64,000 bases of DNA from Rhodobacter maris (lineage in GTDB: Bacteria > Pseudomonadota > Alphaproteobacteria > Rhodobacterales > Rhodobacteraceae), in assembly GCF_900217815.1 (NCBI RefSeq), contig NZ_OBMT01000005.1, positions 124,001 through 188,000 of the forward strand, written 5' to 3'. Position numbers and translations under genes: made by a program. This document shows positions 8,413-18,170 of the stretch, piece after piece. Numbering within the stretch: the first letter of the stretch is position 1; every line of letters starts with the position of its first letter. The notes beneath the pieces were generated by a model. That model was not told where the DNA came from, did no database searches, and saw only the letters and a program-made list of their open reading frames with translations.

Positions 8413-9563
8413 GGCATCAGCTCTCGGATCACCGCATTGAGCACCGCGCGCCCTTCCTTGGTGGCGCGGATGCGGCTCTCGCTGCGGGAGATCATGCCCC
8501 AGCTTTCGAGGTTGTTCAGAGCCTCTTTCGGCAGGGTCTGGCCCGAGAGGGCGGCGTAGCGCGCAGGGTCGATCCCCTCGTCGAGCCGCAGCCCGAAAAG
8601 CAGGAACTCGGTCGCTTCCTCATCACGCGACAAAACCTCGCGTGGTGCCTCGCCCGTGCCGGTTTCCTCGACGCGTTTGAGCCAGTCTCCCGGCGCTTTC
8701 GGCGCCACGGTGGCATGGCGGCGCCCGTCAAAGGTGAGCCGCCCATGCGCGCCGGGGCCGATGCCCGCATAATCGCCATAGCGCCAGTAAACGAGGTTGT
8801 GGCGGCATTCCGCGCCGGGGCGCGCATGGTTCGAGACCTCATAGGCCGGAAGCCCCGCCGCCTCGCAAATCTCCTGCGTGCGCAAATACATGTCGGCGGC
8901 CAGCTCGTCTTCGGGCAATTCACGCAGCTTGCCGGCGGCAAAGAGCCGCCCAAAGGCCGTGCCGTCTTCGATCGTGAGCTGATAAAGCGAGAAGTGATCC
9001 AGCGCCATCGAGAGCGCTTCGCGCAATTCGCGCTCCCATTCCGCAAGGCTCTGGCCCTGGCGGGCATAGATCAGATCAAAGCTGACGCGGTCGAAATGCG
9101 CGCGCGCGATGTCAAAGGCCGCGCGCCCCTCGGCGGCGGTATGCATCCGGCCAAGGCGCTTGAGGCTCTCGTCTTCCATCGCTTGCATGCCCATCGAAAG
9201 CCGCGTCACACCCGCCTCGGAAAAGGCTCTGAACCGGCCCGATTCAACACTTGTCGGGTTGGCTTCAAGTGTGACTTCAAGATCATTGGCGCAGGGCCAT
9301 GTGGCGCGGATGCGCGCGATCACCGCCTCCACTGTCTCGGGCGCCATCAGCGAGGGGGTGCCGCCGCCAAAAAAGACGGTGTTGAGAAGGCGGCCCTGCG
9401 TCTGAGCCCCGATCCGGTCGATTTCCGCAAGATAGGCCCTGCACCAGCGGGCCTGATCTATCTGGGCCGCGACATGGCTGTTGAAATCGCAATAAGGGCA
9501 TTTGGCGGCGCAGAAGGGCCAGTGGAGATAGAGCCCAAAGCCCCCCTGCTGCCAGTCCGTCAT
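8409..9563 (-). CDS. hemW: Radical SAM heme chaperone HemW (HemN-like)
   Basis: A radical SAM protein of the HemW branch, often annotated as oxygen-independent coproporphyrinogen III oxidase but now regarded as a heme chaperone. The cluster motif CAAKCPYC is at residues 18-25, followed by FFGGGTPSLM (SAM-binding GGE-like loop), LEANPTSVE and RLSMGMQAMED. The 384-residue length fits HemW. The extra N-terminal Cys region of true HemN is missing, which supports HemW. It overlaps ridA by 4 bp and is the last gene of the rph-rdgB-ridA-hemW chain. Confidence 0.9.
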   Translation of the reverse strand: MTDWQQGGFGLYLHWPFCAAKCPYCDFNSHVAAQIDQARWCRAYLAEIDRIGAQTQGRLLNTVFFGGGTPSLMAPETVEAVIARIRATWPCANDLEVTLEANPTSVESGRFRAFSEAGVTRLSMGMQAMEDESLKRLGRMHTAAEGRAAFDIARAHFDRVSFDLIYARQGQSLAEWERELREALSMALDHFSLYQLTIEDGTAFGRLFAAGKLRELPEDELAADMYLRTQEICEAAGLPAYEVSNHARPGAECRHNLVYWRYGDYAGIGPGAHGRLTFDGRRHATVAPKAPGDWLKRVEETGTGEAPREVLSRDEEATEFLLFGLRLDEGIDPARYAALSGQTLPKEALNNLESWGMISRSESRIRATKEGRAVLNAVIRELMP

Positions 9564-9940
9564 CCCTTGAACGCCGTGACTTCGATCTCGATCTTCATCG
9601 CCGGGTTCACAAGGCCCGCAATGATCATCGTTGCCGCCGGGCGGATCTCGCCGAAGGTTTCCGACAGCGCCGGGATGATCTCTTCCATATAGGCGCCGTC
9701 GGTGATGATGTAATTCGCCCGCACCACATCGTTCAGGCCAAAGCCCGCGCCCTCAAGCACCGATTTGATCGTGGCCAAGGCATTCCGCGCCTGATCGAGC
9801 ACCGAATCCGGGAAGGCTTTCGTTTCCGGGTCAACGCCGGTGGTGCCCGCAACGAAGCACCAGCCCCCCTGCACCACGGCGCGCGAGTAGCCAAGCTTCG
9901 GCTCGTAGGGCGAGCCGCCGGAAATGTTCTGACGCATCAT
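9560..9940 (-). CDS. RidA/YjgF family enamine-imine deaminase
   Basis: A 126-residue protein of the RidA (YjgF/YER057c/UK114) family, which hydrolyses reactive enamine and imine intermediates such as 2-aminoacrylate. Visible motifs are SRAVVQGGWCFVAGTTG, QARNALATIKSVLEGAG, and RPAATMIIAGLVNPAMKIEIE with the family Arg. It overlaps rdgB and hemW by 4 bp at each end, so it is co-translated with them. Subfamily and substrate are not determined. Confidence 0.9.
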   Translation of the reverse strand: MMRQNISGGSPYEPKLGYSRAVVQGGWCFVAGTTGVDPETKAFPDSVLDQARNALATIKSVLEGAGFGLNDVVRANYIITDGAYMEEIIPALSETFGEIRPAATMIIAGLVNPAMKIEIEVTAFKG

Positions 9941-10548
9941 TCGGCCTCCATGACCTTGACGAATTTGCGAAACGCATCGGCGCGATGCGAGATCTCGTTC
10001 TTCTTCGCCGGGTCCATCTCGGCAAAGGTGATGGCGTAGCCCTCGGGCTGGAACATCGGGTCATAGCCGTGCCCCTGCGCGCCGCGCATCGGCCAGACGA
10101 GCTGCCCCTCGGCCTTGCCTTCAAACACCTCGTCATGCCCGTCAGGCCAGGCGAGAACGAGGGTGGAGCGGAACCGCGCGGTGCGCGGCAGGGGGGCGTT
10201 CAGCTTTTCGCATTCCGCCCAGGTGCGCTCCATCGCCATCACAAAATCGCGCCCGTTCGGCGTTTCTGCCCAATCGGCGGTATAAACGCCGGGCGCGCCG
10301 CCCAGCGCATCGACCTCGATCCCGCTGTCATCGGACAGCGCGGGCAGCCCCGTTGCCTTGGCGGCCGCATGCGCTTTGATCCGGGCGTTGCCGACAAAGG
10401 TCGTTTCGGTCTCGGCGGGCTCGGGCAGGTTCATCTCGCCCGCGCCCACGACCTCGACCCCATAGGGGGCCAGAAGCGCGCGCATCTCCGCGAGCTTGCC
10501 CTTGTTATGGGTCGCGACCAGAAGCCGCTTTTCCGTGAAACGCCTCAT
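9937..10548 (-). CDS. rdgB: Non-canonical purine NTP pyrophosphatase RdgB/HAM1
   Basis: RdgB removes dITP, ITP and XTP from the nucleotide pool by hydrolysis to the monophosphate. The 203-residue sequence has the substrate loop [17 protein letters not shown], the conserved [20 protein letters not shown] with the metal-binding Asp pair, and [11 protein letters not shown]. All family landmarks are present at normal length. It overlaps rph upstream and ridA downstream by 4 bp each. Confidence 0.95.
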   Translation of the reverse strand: MRRFTEKRLLVATHNKGKLAEMRALLAPYGVEVVGAGEMNLPEPAETETTFVGNARIKAHAAAKATGLPALSDDSGIEVDALGGAPGVYTADWAETPNGRDFVMAMERTWAECEKLNAPLPRTARFRSTLVLAWPDGHDEVFEGKAEGQLVWPMRGAQGHGYDPMFQPEGYAITFAEMDPAKKNEISHRADAFRKFVKVMEAE

Positions 10549-11258
10549 GCCACCGCGGCCTTTTGCGCCGCGACGAGCTTGGCAATCCCCGCCTCGGCGA
10601 GATCCAGAAGCTCGGTCATCTGCGCCCGCGAGAAGGTCGCGCCTTCGGCCGACATCTGCACCTCCACGAGCCGCCCGGAGCCCGTCAGGATGAAGTTGCC
10701 ATCCACGCCCGCCTCGCTGTCCTCGGCATAATCGAGGTCGGCCACCGGCTGGCCCGCATAGATGCCGCAGGAAATCGCCGCCACATGGTCAAGGATCGGG
10801 TCGGAGACGATCAGCCGCGCGGCGAGAAGCTTGTTCACGGCCAGCCGCAGCGCCACCCAGCCGCCGGTGATCGAGGCGCAGCGGGTGCCGCCATCAGCCT
10901 GCAACACGTCACAGTCCACCACAATCTGCCGCTCGCCCAGAGCCGAGCGATCCACCCCCGCGCGCAGGCTCCGCCCGATCAGGCGTTGAATTTCCTGCGT
11001 GCGGCCCGATTGCTTGCCCGCTGCCGCCTCGCGGCGATTGCGCGAATTGGTGGCGCGCGGCAGCATGCCATATTCCGCCGTCACCCAGCCAAGGCCGGAG
11101 CCTTTGAGGAACGAGGGGGCCTTGTCCTCGATTGTTGCGGTGCAGAGCACATGCGTGTCGCCCATCTTGATCAGGCAGGAGCCCTCTGCATGCTTCGTCA
11201 CGCCGGTTTCGATTGAAATCGCGCGAATATCACCAAGATTACGACCAGAGGGGCGCAT
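10545..11258 (-). CDS. rph: Ribonuclease PH
   Basis: RNase PH is a phosphorolytic 3'-to-5' exoribonuclease that trims tRNA 3' ends. The 237-residue sequence shows [40 protein letters not shown] and the phosphate-binding [16 protein letters not shown] chose ATG 11258, which gives the family start MRPSGR and has AAAGGAA upstream, over an in-frame ATG at 11288. It is the first gene of the rph-rdgB-ridA-hemW operon and divergent from hrcA. Confidence 0.95.
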   Translation of the reverse strand: MRPSGRNLGDIRAISIETGVTKHAEGSCLIKMGDTHVLCTATIEDKAPSFLKGSGLGWVTAEYGMLPRATNSRNRREAAAGKQSGRTQEIQRLIGRSLRAGVDRSALGERQIVVDCDVLQADGGTRCASITGGWVALRLAVNKLLAARLIVSDPILDHVAAISCGIYAGQPVADLDYAEDSEAGVDGNFILTGSGRLVEVQMSAEGATFSRAQMTELLDLAEAGIAKLVAAQKAAVA

Positions 11259-11328
11259 GAATGTTCCTTTCCGTGGGTTCGGCTCCATTTGAGGCCCCGC
11301 GCGAAGCGATGCAACCCCCTCGGCATGA

Positions 11329-11357
11329 TTGACGTGAAAGCTCAGCCCGCTTTAATG
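11329..11357 (+). promoter_or_regulatory. Sigma-70-like promoter of hrcA-grpE
   Basis: TTGACG (11329-11334), a 17-nt spacer, then TTAATG (11352-11357), ending 13 nt before the hrcA start. The -35 matches the consensus in five of six positions. I saw no CIRCE inverted repeat in the 112-bp gap, so HrcA autorepression is not supported here. Confidence 0.45.
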
Positions 11358-11370
11358 CCGCAAGAGAACC

Positions 11371-12432
11371 ATGATACAGCAAGACCAACTCTTCTCCGAA
11401 CTGAACGACCGCTCGCGCGAGGTGTTTCGGCGGGTGGTCGAAGGCTATCTGGAATCCGGCGACCCGGTCGGCTCGCGCACGCTCACCCGGATGATGAGCG
11501 AAAAGCTCTCTGCCGCCACGATCCGCAACGTGATGCAGGATCTCGAATACCTTGGCCTCCTTGGCAGCCCGCATGTCTCTGCGGGGCGGGTGCCGACGCA
11601 GCTTGGCCTGCGCATGTTTGTCGATGGCTTCATGGAGGTGAGCGAGGTGCAGGCCTCTGACCGCGCCGCGCTCGAGGCAACGCTTGGCACCAACGAGCCC
11701 GGAGTCGGCACGCTTCTGGACCGGGTGGGTTCGGCGCTTTCGGGCCTGACGCATGGCGCAAGCCTTGTGCTTGCCCCCAAGACCGAGGCGCCGATCCGCC
11801 ATATCGAATTTGTCTCGCTTGCGCCCGACCGGGCGCTTGTGGTGCTGGTGCTGGCCGATGGTCAGGTGGAAAACCGCGTTTTCACGCCGCCCGTCGGGCA
11901 AACGCCTTCCTCGATGCGGGAGGCCGCGAATTTTCTCAACGCGCTGGCCGAGGGGCGGACGCTGAGCGAGCTGCGCCGCGAAATGGCGGTGGAGATCTCG
12001 CAGCGCCGGCAGGAGCTCGATGCCCTGGCCGCCGAAATGGTGGAAAGCGGACTCGCGCAATGGGCCGATCAGGGCGAGCCTTGGGAGCGGCTGATCGTGC
12101 GTGGCCGGGCGAACCTGCTTGACAGCGAAGATGACCTCGACCGGATTCGCACCCTCTTTGACGACCTCGAGCGCAAGCGCGACATTGCCGAATTCCTCGA
12201 TCTGGCCGAAACCGGCGAGGGTGTGCGCATTTTTATCGGCTCCGAAAACAAACTCTTCTCACTTTCGGGTTCCTCTTTGGTGGTCTCTCCCTATATGAAC
12301 GCGGATCGGAAGATCATCGGTGCGGTGGGCGTTATTGGCCCCACGCGGCTCAACTACGGGCGGATCGTGCCGATCGTGGATTATACGGCGCAGCTGGTCG
12401 GGCGAATGCTGTCGGGCCGGGGCAAAGGGTGA
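11371..12432 (+). CDS. hrcA: Heat-shock repressor HrcA
   Basis: HrcA represses groESL-type operons by binding CIRCE elements and depends on GroEL for activity. The 353-residue protein has the N-terminal winged helix (VEGYLESGDPVGSRTLTRMM and SAATIRNVMQDLEYLGLL), the PTQLGLRMFVDGFM hinge and the C-terminal VIGPTRLNYGRIVPIVDY motif. grpE follows 5 bp downstream, the common hrcA-grpE pairing. Its target operons are outside the window. Confidence 0.95.
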   Translation: MIQQDQLFSELNDRSREVFRRVVEGYLESGDPVGSRTLTRMMSEKLSAATIRNVMQDLEYLGLLGSPHVSAGRVPTQLGLRMFVDGFMEVSEVQASDRAALEATLGTNEPGVGTLLDRVGSALSGLTHGASLVLAPKTEAPIRHIEFVSLAPDRALVVLVLADGQVENRVFTPPVGQTPSSMREAANFLNALAEGRTLSELRREMAVEISQRRQELDALAAEMVESGLAQWADQGEPWERLIVRGRANLLDSEDDLDRIRTLFDDLERKRDIAEFLDLAETGEGVRIFIGSENKLFSLSGSSLVVSPYMNADRKIIGAVGVIGPTRLNYGRIVPIVDYTAQLVGRMLSGRGKG

Positions 12433-12437
12433 GGCGA

Positions 12438-12986
12438 ATGACCGAGAAGAAAGACGAGATGGCAGAAGATCAGGCACAGCTCGACGAGGCGCTGGCCGCA
12501 GCGCTCGAGGAAGATTTCGGCGAGCTTGAGGCCTTGCGTGCGGAACGCGACGAGCTGCGGGACCGGTTCATGCGGGCGCTGGCCGATGCCGAGAACGCGC
12601 GCAAACGCGCCGACCGGGACCGCCGCGAGGCGGAAAACTACGGCGGCTCGAAGCTCGCCCGCGACATGCTGCCGGTGTTTGATGCGCTCAAGCGCGCGCT
12701 CGATGCGGCGGGGGACGAAGTCCGCGCCGCAGCACCTGCGCTGATCGAGGGCGTGGAGCTGACGCAACGCGAGCTTCTCAACGTGTTTGCGCGCCACGGC
12801 ATTGTGGCGGTGGCGCCGAAAGTGGGCGACAAGTTCGACCCGCAGCACCATGAGGCGATGTTCGAGGCACCGCTGCCGGGCACGGTGGCTGGCGACATCA
12901 TTCAGGTGATGGACCCGGGCTTTTTGCTGCATGACCGGCTTTTGCGCCCCGCAAAAGTGGGCGTGAGCTCGATGCCGAAGGCCTGA
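12438..12986 (+). CDS. grpE: Nucleotide exchange factor GrpE
   Basis: GrpE releases ADP from DnaK in the Hsp70 chaperone cycle. The 182-residue sequence has an acidic N-terminal tail, a long helix (FMRALADAENARKRADRD) and a C-terminal beta domain with GVELTQRELLNVFARHGI, HHEAMFEAPLPG and GFLLHDRLLRPAKVGV. ATG 12438 was preferred to the GTG 9 nt upstream. It is coupled to hrcA by a 5-bp gap; dnaK is not in the window. Confidence 0.95.
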   Translation: MTEKKDEMAEDQAQLDEALAAALEEDFGELEALRAERDELRDRFMRALADAENARKRADRDRREAENYGGSKLARDMLPVFDALKRALDAAGDEVRAAAPALIEGVELTQRELLNVFARHGIVAVAPKVGDKFDPQHHEAMFEAPLPGTVAGDIIQVMDPGFLLHDRLLRPAKVGVSSMPKA

Positions 12987-12998
12987 GGTCGGCCAAGG

Positions 12999-13017
12999 CC
13001 GGGGGCTCTGCCCCCGG
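12999..13017. terminator. GC-rich hairpin after grpE
   Basis: CCGGGGGC-TCT-GCCCCCGG, an 8-bp perfect stem just past the grpE stop with no T tract. It is probably a 3' mRNA stabiliser that acts with the stronger hairpin 50 bp further on. Confidence 0.5.
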
Positions 13018-13069
13018 ACCCTCGCGATATTTGGACAAAGTCGAAGGCCATTGGGTTCAGAGACTATTG

Positions 13070-13097
13070 AGCGCGGCCGGGTTGGGCCGCGCTTTTT
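13070..13097 (+). terminator. Rho-independent terminator of hrcA-grpE
   Basis: AGCGCGGCC-GGGTTG-GGCCGCGCT, a 9-bp stem followed by a run of T (13093-13097). It lies immediately before the stop of convergent mutS. Confidence 0.85.
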
Positions 13098-13099
13098 CG

Positions 13100-15745
13100 T
13101 CAGTCTTTCAGGAGGGCGCGCAGCGCGTAGAGCGCGTCCATCGCCTCGCGCGGGGTCATTTCGTCTGGGTGGAGCGCGCGCAATTGCGCCTCAACTTCCG
13201 AGGCTTTCGGCGCGGGCGCGGGCGCGGGCGGGGGCGGTGCGCTGATGGCAAAGAGCGGCAGATCGTCGATCACCGCCTGTTTCTTGCCGCCCTCGCGCTC
13301 GCCCTTTTCGAGCGCATCCAGCACCACGCGCGCCCGCGCCACGACCGATTCGGGCAGCCCCGCGAGGCGCGCCACCTGCACGCCGTAAGAGCGATCTGCC
13401 GCGCCCTTCTTCACCTCGTGCAGGAAGATCACTTCGCCCTCCCATTCCTTCACCGCGACGGTGGCGTTTTCCACGCCCTCAAGCTTGGCCGAAAGCGCCG
13501 TCATCTCGTGATAATGGGTGGCGAAAAGCGCGCGGCAACGGTTCACGCCATGCAGATGCTCCATCACCGCCCAGGCGATCGAGAGCCCGTCATAGGTTGC
13601 CGTGCCACGGCCGATTTCATCGAGAATCACCAGCGCGCGGGCATCGGCCTGGTTCAAGATCGCGGCGGTCTCGACCATCTCCACCATGAAGGTGGAGCGA
13701 CCGCGGGCAAGGTCATCCGCCGCGCCGACCCGGCTGAAGATCTGGCTCACCAGCCCGATATGAGCGCGCCGTGCGGGCACAAAGCTGCCGGTCTGGGCCA
13801 GAAGCGCAATCAGCGCATTCTGGCGTAGGAAGGTCGATTTGCCCGCCATGTTCGGCCCGGTGAGCAGCCAGATTGCGGGGGTGGGGCCAGAGGTCAGCGC
13901 GCAATCATTGGCGATGAAGGGCTCGCCCTGGCGCTTGAGCGCGGCCTCGACCACCGGGTGCCGCCCGCCCTCGATTTCAAACGCGTGGCTCTCGTCCACC
14001 TGCGGCTCGACCCAATCCTCGGCGGCGGCAAGGTCGGCAAAAGCGGCCGCAAGGTCGATCTCTGCGAGCGCGCGCGAGGCCTCGGAAACGGGTCCGGCGG
14101 CGGCCAAAATCGCGCCTTTCAGGCTCTCATAGAGCCGCTTTTCGATTTCCAGCGCATGATTGCCCGCGTTCAGGATGCGCGTTTCCAGTTCGCTCAGCTC
14201 AACCGTAGTAAAGCGCACCTGATTGGCCGTGGTCTGGCGGTGGATGAACCGGGCCGACAAGGGCGGGGCGAGCATGCGCTCGGCATGGGTCGAGGTCGTT
14301 TCGATGAAATAGCCCAGCACGTTGTTGTGCTTGATCTTGAGCGAGGCGATGCCGGTTTCCTCGATGAACTCGGCTTGCATGCGGGCGATGACGCCCCGGC
14401 CCTCGTCGCGCAGGTTCCGGGTCTCATCCAGCTCCGTGTCGTAACCCGGTGCGATGAAGCCGCCATCGCGCGCCAATAGCGGCGGCTCGGCCACCAGCGC
14501 GGCATCGAGCAGCACGACAAGGTCTTCGTGCCCGGTGAGGCGTGCGGCGGCTTCGGCGAGCACCGCGGGCGCCTCGCTGGCGCCCAGCCGCTCGGCAATG
14601 CGCCCGGCCTGTTCAAGCCCGGTGCGGATCGCCGTCAGGTCACGCGGCCCGCCGCGGTCAAGCGCGAGCCGGCTCAGCGCCCGGTCGATATCGGGGCAAC
14701 GCTTCAGATCGGCGCGCAGATCTTCTGAAAATCGACCCTGTTCGAGCAGGAATCGCACCGCATCGTGGCGCGCATGGATTTGCGCCAGATCGCGCGAGGG
14801 GGCGGAAAGGCGGCGCTCCAGGAGCCGCGCGCCCCCCGCCGTCACGGTGCGGTCGATGGTGGCGAGAAGCGACCCCTCGCGCCCGCCCGAAAGCGCCTGT
14901 GTCAGTTCGAGGTTGCGCCTTGTGGCCGCGTCGATCTGCACGAGGCTTCCGGCCTCCTCGCGCAGGGGCCGCCGCAACAGGGGCAGCTTGCCGCGTTGGG
15001 TGAGGTCAAGATAATCGACCAAGGCGCCCATGGCGGAAATTTCCGCGCGCGAAAAAGCGCCAAAGGCATCGAGCGAGCCGACGGCGAAAAGATCGCAGAG
15101 CCGCTTTTCCGCCCCCTGACTGTCAAAGCTTGAGCGCGCCAAAGGGGTGAGGGCCGCGCGCAGGTCAGAGACGATTGGGCCACAATCGGCCTCTTTGACC
15201 TCGCTCACCAGCACCTCGCGGGGGGCGAGGCGCGCAAGCTCCGGCCCGAGCCGGGAAAGCGGGCAGGGCATCACCCGAAACTCGCCGGTCGAAATATCGA
15301 CCCAGGCGAGCGCGCCGTCCTCGCGCAGCTCTGCCCAGGCGGCAAGGAAGTTGTGGCGCCGCGCCTCCAGAAGGCTCTCCTCGGTCAGTGTGCCGGGCGT
15401 GACAAGCCGCACCACATCGCGCTTCACCACCGATTTGGCGCCGCGCTTTTTGGCCTCTGCTGGGTCTTCGAGTTGCTCGGCAATCGCCACCCGGAAGCCC
15501 TTGCGGATCAGCGTGAGCAAATAGCCCTCGGCGGCATGCACCGGCACGCCGCACATCGGGATCTCTTCGCCCAGATGCAGGCCGCGCTTGGTCAGCGCGA
15601 TGTCGAGCGCGCTTGAGGCCGCCACGGCATCATCAAAGAACATCTCGTAGAAATCGCCCATGCGGTAGAACAGGAGCGCACCCTTGTTCGCCTCCTTGAT
15701 GGACAGATATTGCGCCATCATGGGCGTCACGGTTTCATTCGACAT
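13100..15745 (-). CDS. mutS: DNA mismatch repair protein MutS
   Basis: MutS recognises base mismatches and starts mismatch repair. The 881-residue product begins MSNETVTPMMAQYLSIKEAN and has the mismatch-binding GALLFYRMGDFYEMFFDDA near the N-terminus. Later it has the Walker A motif LTGPNMAGKSTFLRQ, the DDLARGRSTFMVEMVETA segment, Walker B LVILDEIGRGTATYDG and FATHYHEM. I chose ATG 15745 because a CAGGGGG site lies upstream; a longer frame adds 13 residues without support. mutL is not nearby. Confidence 0.97.
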   Translation of the reverse strand: MSNETVTPMMAQYLSIKEANKGALLFYRMGDFYEMFFDDAVAASSALDIALTKRGLHLGEEIPMCGVPVHAAEGYLLTLIRKGFRVAIAEQLEDPAEAKKRGAKSVVKRDVVRLVTPGTLTEESLLEARRHNFLAAWAELREDGALAWVDISTGEFRVMPCPLSRLGPELARLAPREVLVSEVKEADCGPIVSDLRAALTPLARSSFDSQGAEKRLCDLFAVGSLDAFGAFSRAEISAMGALVDYLDLTQRGKLPLLRRPLREEAGSLVQIDAATRRNLELTQALSGGREGSLLATIDRTVTAGGARLLERRLSAPSRDLAQIHARHDAVRFLLEQGRFSEDLRADLKRCPDIDRALSRLALDRGGPRDLTAIRTGLEQAGRIAERLGASEAPAVLAEAAARLTGHEDLVVLLDAALVAEPPLLARDGGFIAPGYDTELDETRNLRDEGRGVIARMQAEFIEETGIASLKIKHNNVLGYFIETTSTHAERMLAPPLSARFIHRQTTANQVRFTTVELSELETRILNAGNHALEIEKRLYESLKGAILAAAGPVSEASRALAEIDLAAAFADLAAAEDWVEPQVDESHAFEIEGGRHPVVEAALKRQGEPFIANDCALTSGPTPAIWLLTGPNMAGKSTFLRQNALIALLAQTGSFVPARRAHIGLVSQIFSRVGAADDLARGRSTFMVEMVETAAILNQADARALVILDEIGRGTATYDGLSIAWAVMEHLHGVNRCRALFATHYHEMTALSAKLEGVENATVAVKEWEGEVIFLHEVKKGAADRSYGVQVARLAGLPESVVARARVVLDALEKGEREGGKKQAVIDDLPLFAISAPPPPAPAPAPKASEVEAQLRALHPDEMTPREAMDALYALRALLKD

Positions 15746-15855
15746 CAAATCCCCCTGCGGCGGGCACATTATAAAAGGCCGCACCCCCGTGCAAACCGAT
15801 TGAGGCGACCCGGCGCAGGCGTTAAGAGGAACCGCCTGCTGGAGGAGTTTGGCCC

Positions 15856-18123
15856 ATGACCACCAAGAACCGCGTTACGCCCGAAGAGGCGCTGGCCTAT
15901 CACCTCGACCCCACGCCGGGGAAATACGAGATCGTCGCCTCAAAGCCGATGACCACGCAGCGGGATCTGAGCCTTGCTTATTCGCCCGGTGTTGCGGTGC
16001 CGGTGGAAGCGATCGCCGAGCGGCCCGAGACCGCCTACGATTACACCGTGAAAGGCAACATGGTCGCGGTGATCTCGAACGGCACGGCGATCCTTGGCCT
16101 TGGCAACCTTGGCGCGCTCGCCTCCAAGCCGGTGATGGAGGGCAAGGCCGTGCTCTTCAAGCGCTTTGCCGATGTGAACGCCATCGACATCGAGCTTGCG
16201 ACCGAAGACCCGGAAGAGATCATCAAGGCGGTGAGCCTGATGGGGCCGACCTTTGGCGGCATCAACCTCGAAGACATCAAGGCGCCCGAGTGTTTCATCA
16301 TCGAGCAGCGGCTGAAAGAGATCATGGACATTCCGGTGTTCCATGACGACCAGCACGGCACGGCAGTGATCTGCGCGGCGGGGCTGCTCAATGCGCTCGA
16401 AATCTCGGGCAAGAAGATCGAAGATTGCAAGATCGTGCTCAATGGCGCGGGGGCGGCGGGGATCGCCTGCCTCGAACTCATCAAGGCGATGGGCGCGAAA
16501 CACGACAATTGCATCATGTGCGACACCAAGGGCGTGATCTATCAGGGCCGCACCGAGGGCATGAACCAGTGGAAATCGGCGCATGCGGCAAAAACCGATG
16601 CGCGCACGCTCGAAGATGCGATGAAGGGTTGTGATGTGTTCCTTGGCGTTTCCGCCAAAGGGGCGCTGACGCCCGAGATGGTCGCCACCATGGCCGACAA
16701 TCCGGTGATTTTCGCGATGGCGAACCCGGACCCGGAGATCACGCCCGAGGATGCGCAGGCGGTGCGCCCGGATGCGATCGTGGCGACGGGGCGTTCAGAC
16801 TATCCAAACCAGGTGAACAACGTTCTGGGCTTTCCCTATCTGTTCCGCGGCGCGCTCGACATCCACGCCCGCGCGATCAATGACGAGATGAAGATTGCCT
16901 GTGCCAAGGCGCTGGCGGATCTTGCGCGCGAGGATGTGCCCGACGAGGTGGCGATGGCCTATGGCCGCAAGCTCACCTTCGGGCGCGATTACATCATTCC
17001 CACCCCCTTCGACCCGCGGCTCATTCATGTGATCCCGCCGGCAGTCGCGCAGGCGGGGATGGAGACCGGCGTGGCGCGCCGCCCGATCATCGACATGGAC
17101 GGCTATGTGCAGAGTCTGAAGGCGCGGATGGACCCGACGGCGGCGATCCTGCAGGGGATCAATGCGCGCGCGCGGCAGGCGCAGGCGCGGATGATCTTTA
17201 CCGAGGGGGATGACCCGCGGGTGCTGCGCGCGGCCGTGGCCTATCAGCGCGGCGGCATGGGCACGGCGCTGGTGGTGGGGCGCGAATCGCATGTGAAGGA
17301 ACAGCTTGAGGCGGCGGGCATCGGCGATGCTTACCGCGAGCTTCAGATCGTCAATTCGACCAACTGCAAGCATATCGAGACCTACAAGGATTTCCTTTAC
17401 CGGCGCCTGCAGCGGCAGGGGATGGACCGGGAAGATGCGCACAAGCTTGCCACGCGCGACCGGCATGTGTTTGCCGCGCTGATGCTGGTGCATGGGCATG
17501 GCGACGGCATGATCACCGGCGCCACGCGCAAATCCGCCCATGTGCTTGAACTGATCAACAAGGTGATCGACGCCAAGCCCTCCGATGGCGCGGTCGGCAT
17601 CACGGCGCTCTTGCACAAGGGCAAGGTGGTGCTGATCGGCGATACGCTGGTGCATGAATGGCCCGACGAGAACGACCTTGCCGATATCGCCATGGCGGGG
17701 GCGCGGGTGGCGCGGGGCCTCGGCATCGAACCGCGGGTGGCCTTTGCCTCCTTCTCGACCTTCGGCTATCCGGTTTCCGAACGCGCGATGAAGATGCATG
17801 TCGCGCCGCAGGTGCTGGATGAGCGCGGGGTCGATTTTGAGTATGATGGCGAGATGGCCGTCGATGTGGCGCTGAACCCCGAGATGATGAAGCACTACCC
17901 GTTCTGCCGCCTCACCGGGCCGGCAAACATCCTCGTGGTGCCGGCGCGGCACTCGGCCTCGATCTCGGTCAAGCTGATGCAGGAGATGGCGGGCGCCACA
18001 GTCATCGGCCCGATCCTGACCGGGATCCCCCATTCTGTGCAGATCTGCTCGAACCGGGCGACAGTGAACGACATCTTGCATATGGCCGCACTCTCAGCCA
18101 GTAAATTGGGTCAGACGCGCTGA
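15856..18123 (+). CDS. maeB: NADP-type malic enzyme with phosphotransacetylase-like domain
   Basis: MaeB decarboxylates malate to pyruvate and supplies NADPH or gluconeogenic precursors. The 755-residue length and two-domain layout are typical. Residues ~15-410 form the malic enzyme part (SLAYSPGVAVPV, YTVKGNMVAVISNG, FHDDQHGTAVI, NGAGAAGIACLELI, MANPDPEI). Residues ~425-745 form a phosphotransacetylase-like part (FTEGDDPRVLRAAV, GHGDGMITGATRKSAHVLE, LTGPANILVVPA) thought to be regulatory. A GGAGGAG ribosome site precedes the ATG. It is a single gene with its own terminator. Confidence 0.96.
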   Translation: MTTKNRVTPEEALAYHLDPTPGKYEIVASKPMTTQRDLSLAYSPGVAVPVEAIAERPETAYDYTVKGNMVAVISNGTAILGLGNLGALASKPVMEGKAVLFKRFADVNAIDIELATEDPEEIIKAVSLMGPTFGGINLEDIKAPECFIIEQRLKEIMDIPVFHDDQHGTAVICAAGLLNALEISGKKIEDCKIVLNGAGAAGIACLELIKAMGAKHDNCIMCDTKGVIYQGRTEGMNQWKSAHAAKTDARTLEDAMKGCDVFLGVSAKGALTPEMVATMADNPVIFAMANPDPEITPEDAQAVRPDAIVATGRSDYPNQVNNVLGFPYLFRGALDIHARAINDEMKIACAKALADLAREDVPDEVAMAYGRKLTFGRDYIIPTPFDPRLIHVIPPAVAQAGMETGVARRPIIDMDGYVQSLKARMDPTAAILQGINARARQAQARMIFTEGDDPRVLRAAVAYQRGGMGTALVVGRESHVKEQLEAAGIGDAYRELQIVNSTNCKHIETYKDFLYRRLQRQGMDREDAHKLATRDRHVFAALMLVHGHGDGMITGATRKSAHVLELINKVIDAKPSDGAVGITALLHKGKVVLIGDTLVHEWPDENDLADIAMAGARVARGLGIEPRVAFASFSTFGYPVSERAMKMHVAPQVLDERGVDFEYDGEMAVDVALNPEMMKHYPFCRLTGPANILVVPARHSASISVKLMQEMAGATVIGPILTGIPHSVQICSNRATVNDILHMAALSASKLGQTR

Positions 18124-18133
18124 AAGACCCATG

Positions 18134-18156
18134 CCGGGCCGGTTTCGGCCCGGTTT
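18134..18156 (+). terminator. Terminator after maeB
   Basis: CCGGGCC-GGTTTC-GGCCCGG, a 7-bp stem followed by TTT, in the 47-bp gap before the next gene. Moderately strong. Confidence 0.65.
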
Positions 18157-18170
18157 CATGAGGATGTAGC

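Noticed and set aside
11259..11370. CIRCE element before hrcA
   Set aside because: No TTAGCACTC/GAGTGCTAA inverted repeat is present in the gap.
16795..18081. 428-codon minus-strand frame inside maeB
   Set aside because: Antisense to the well-conserved malic enzyme; His/Arg-rich composition.
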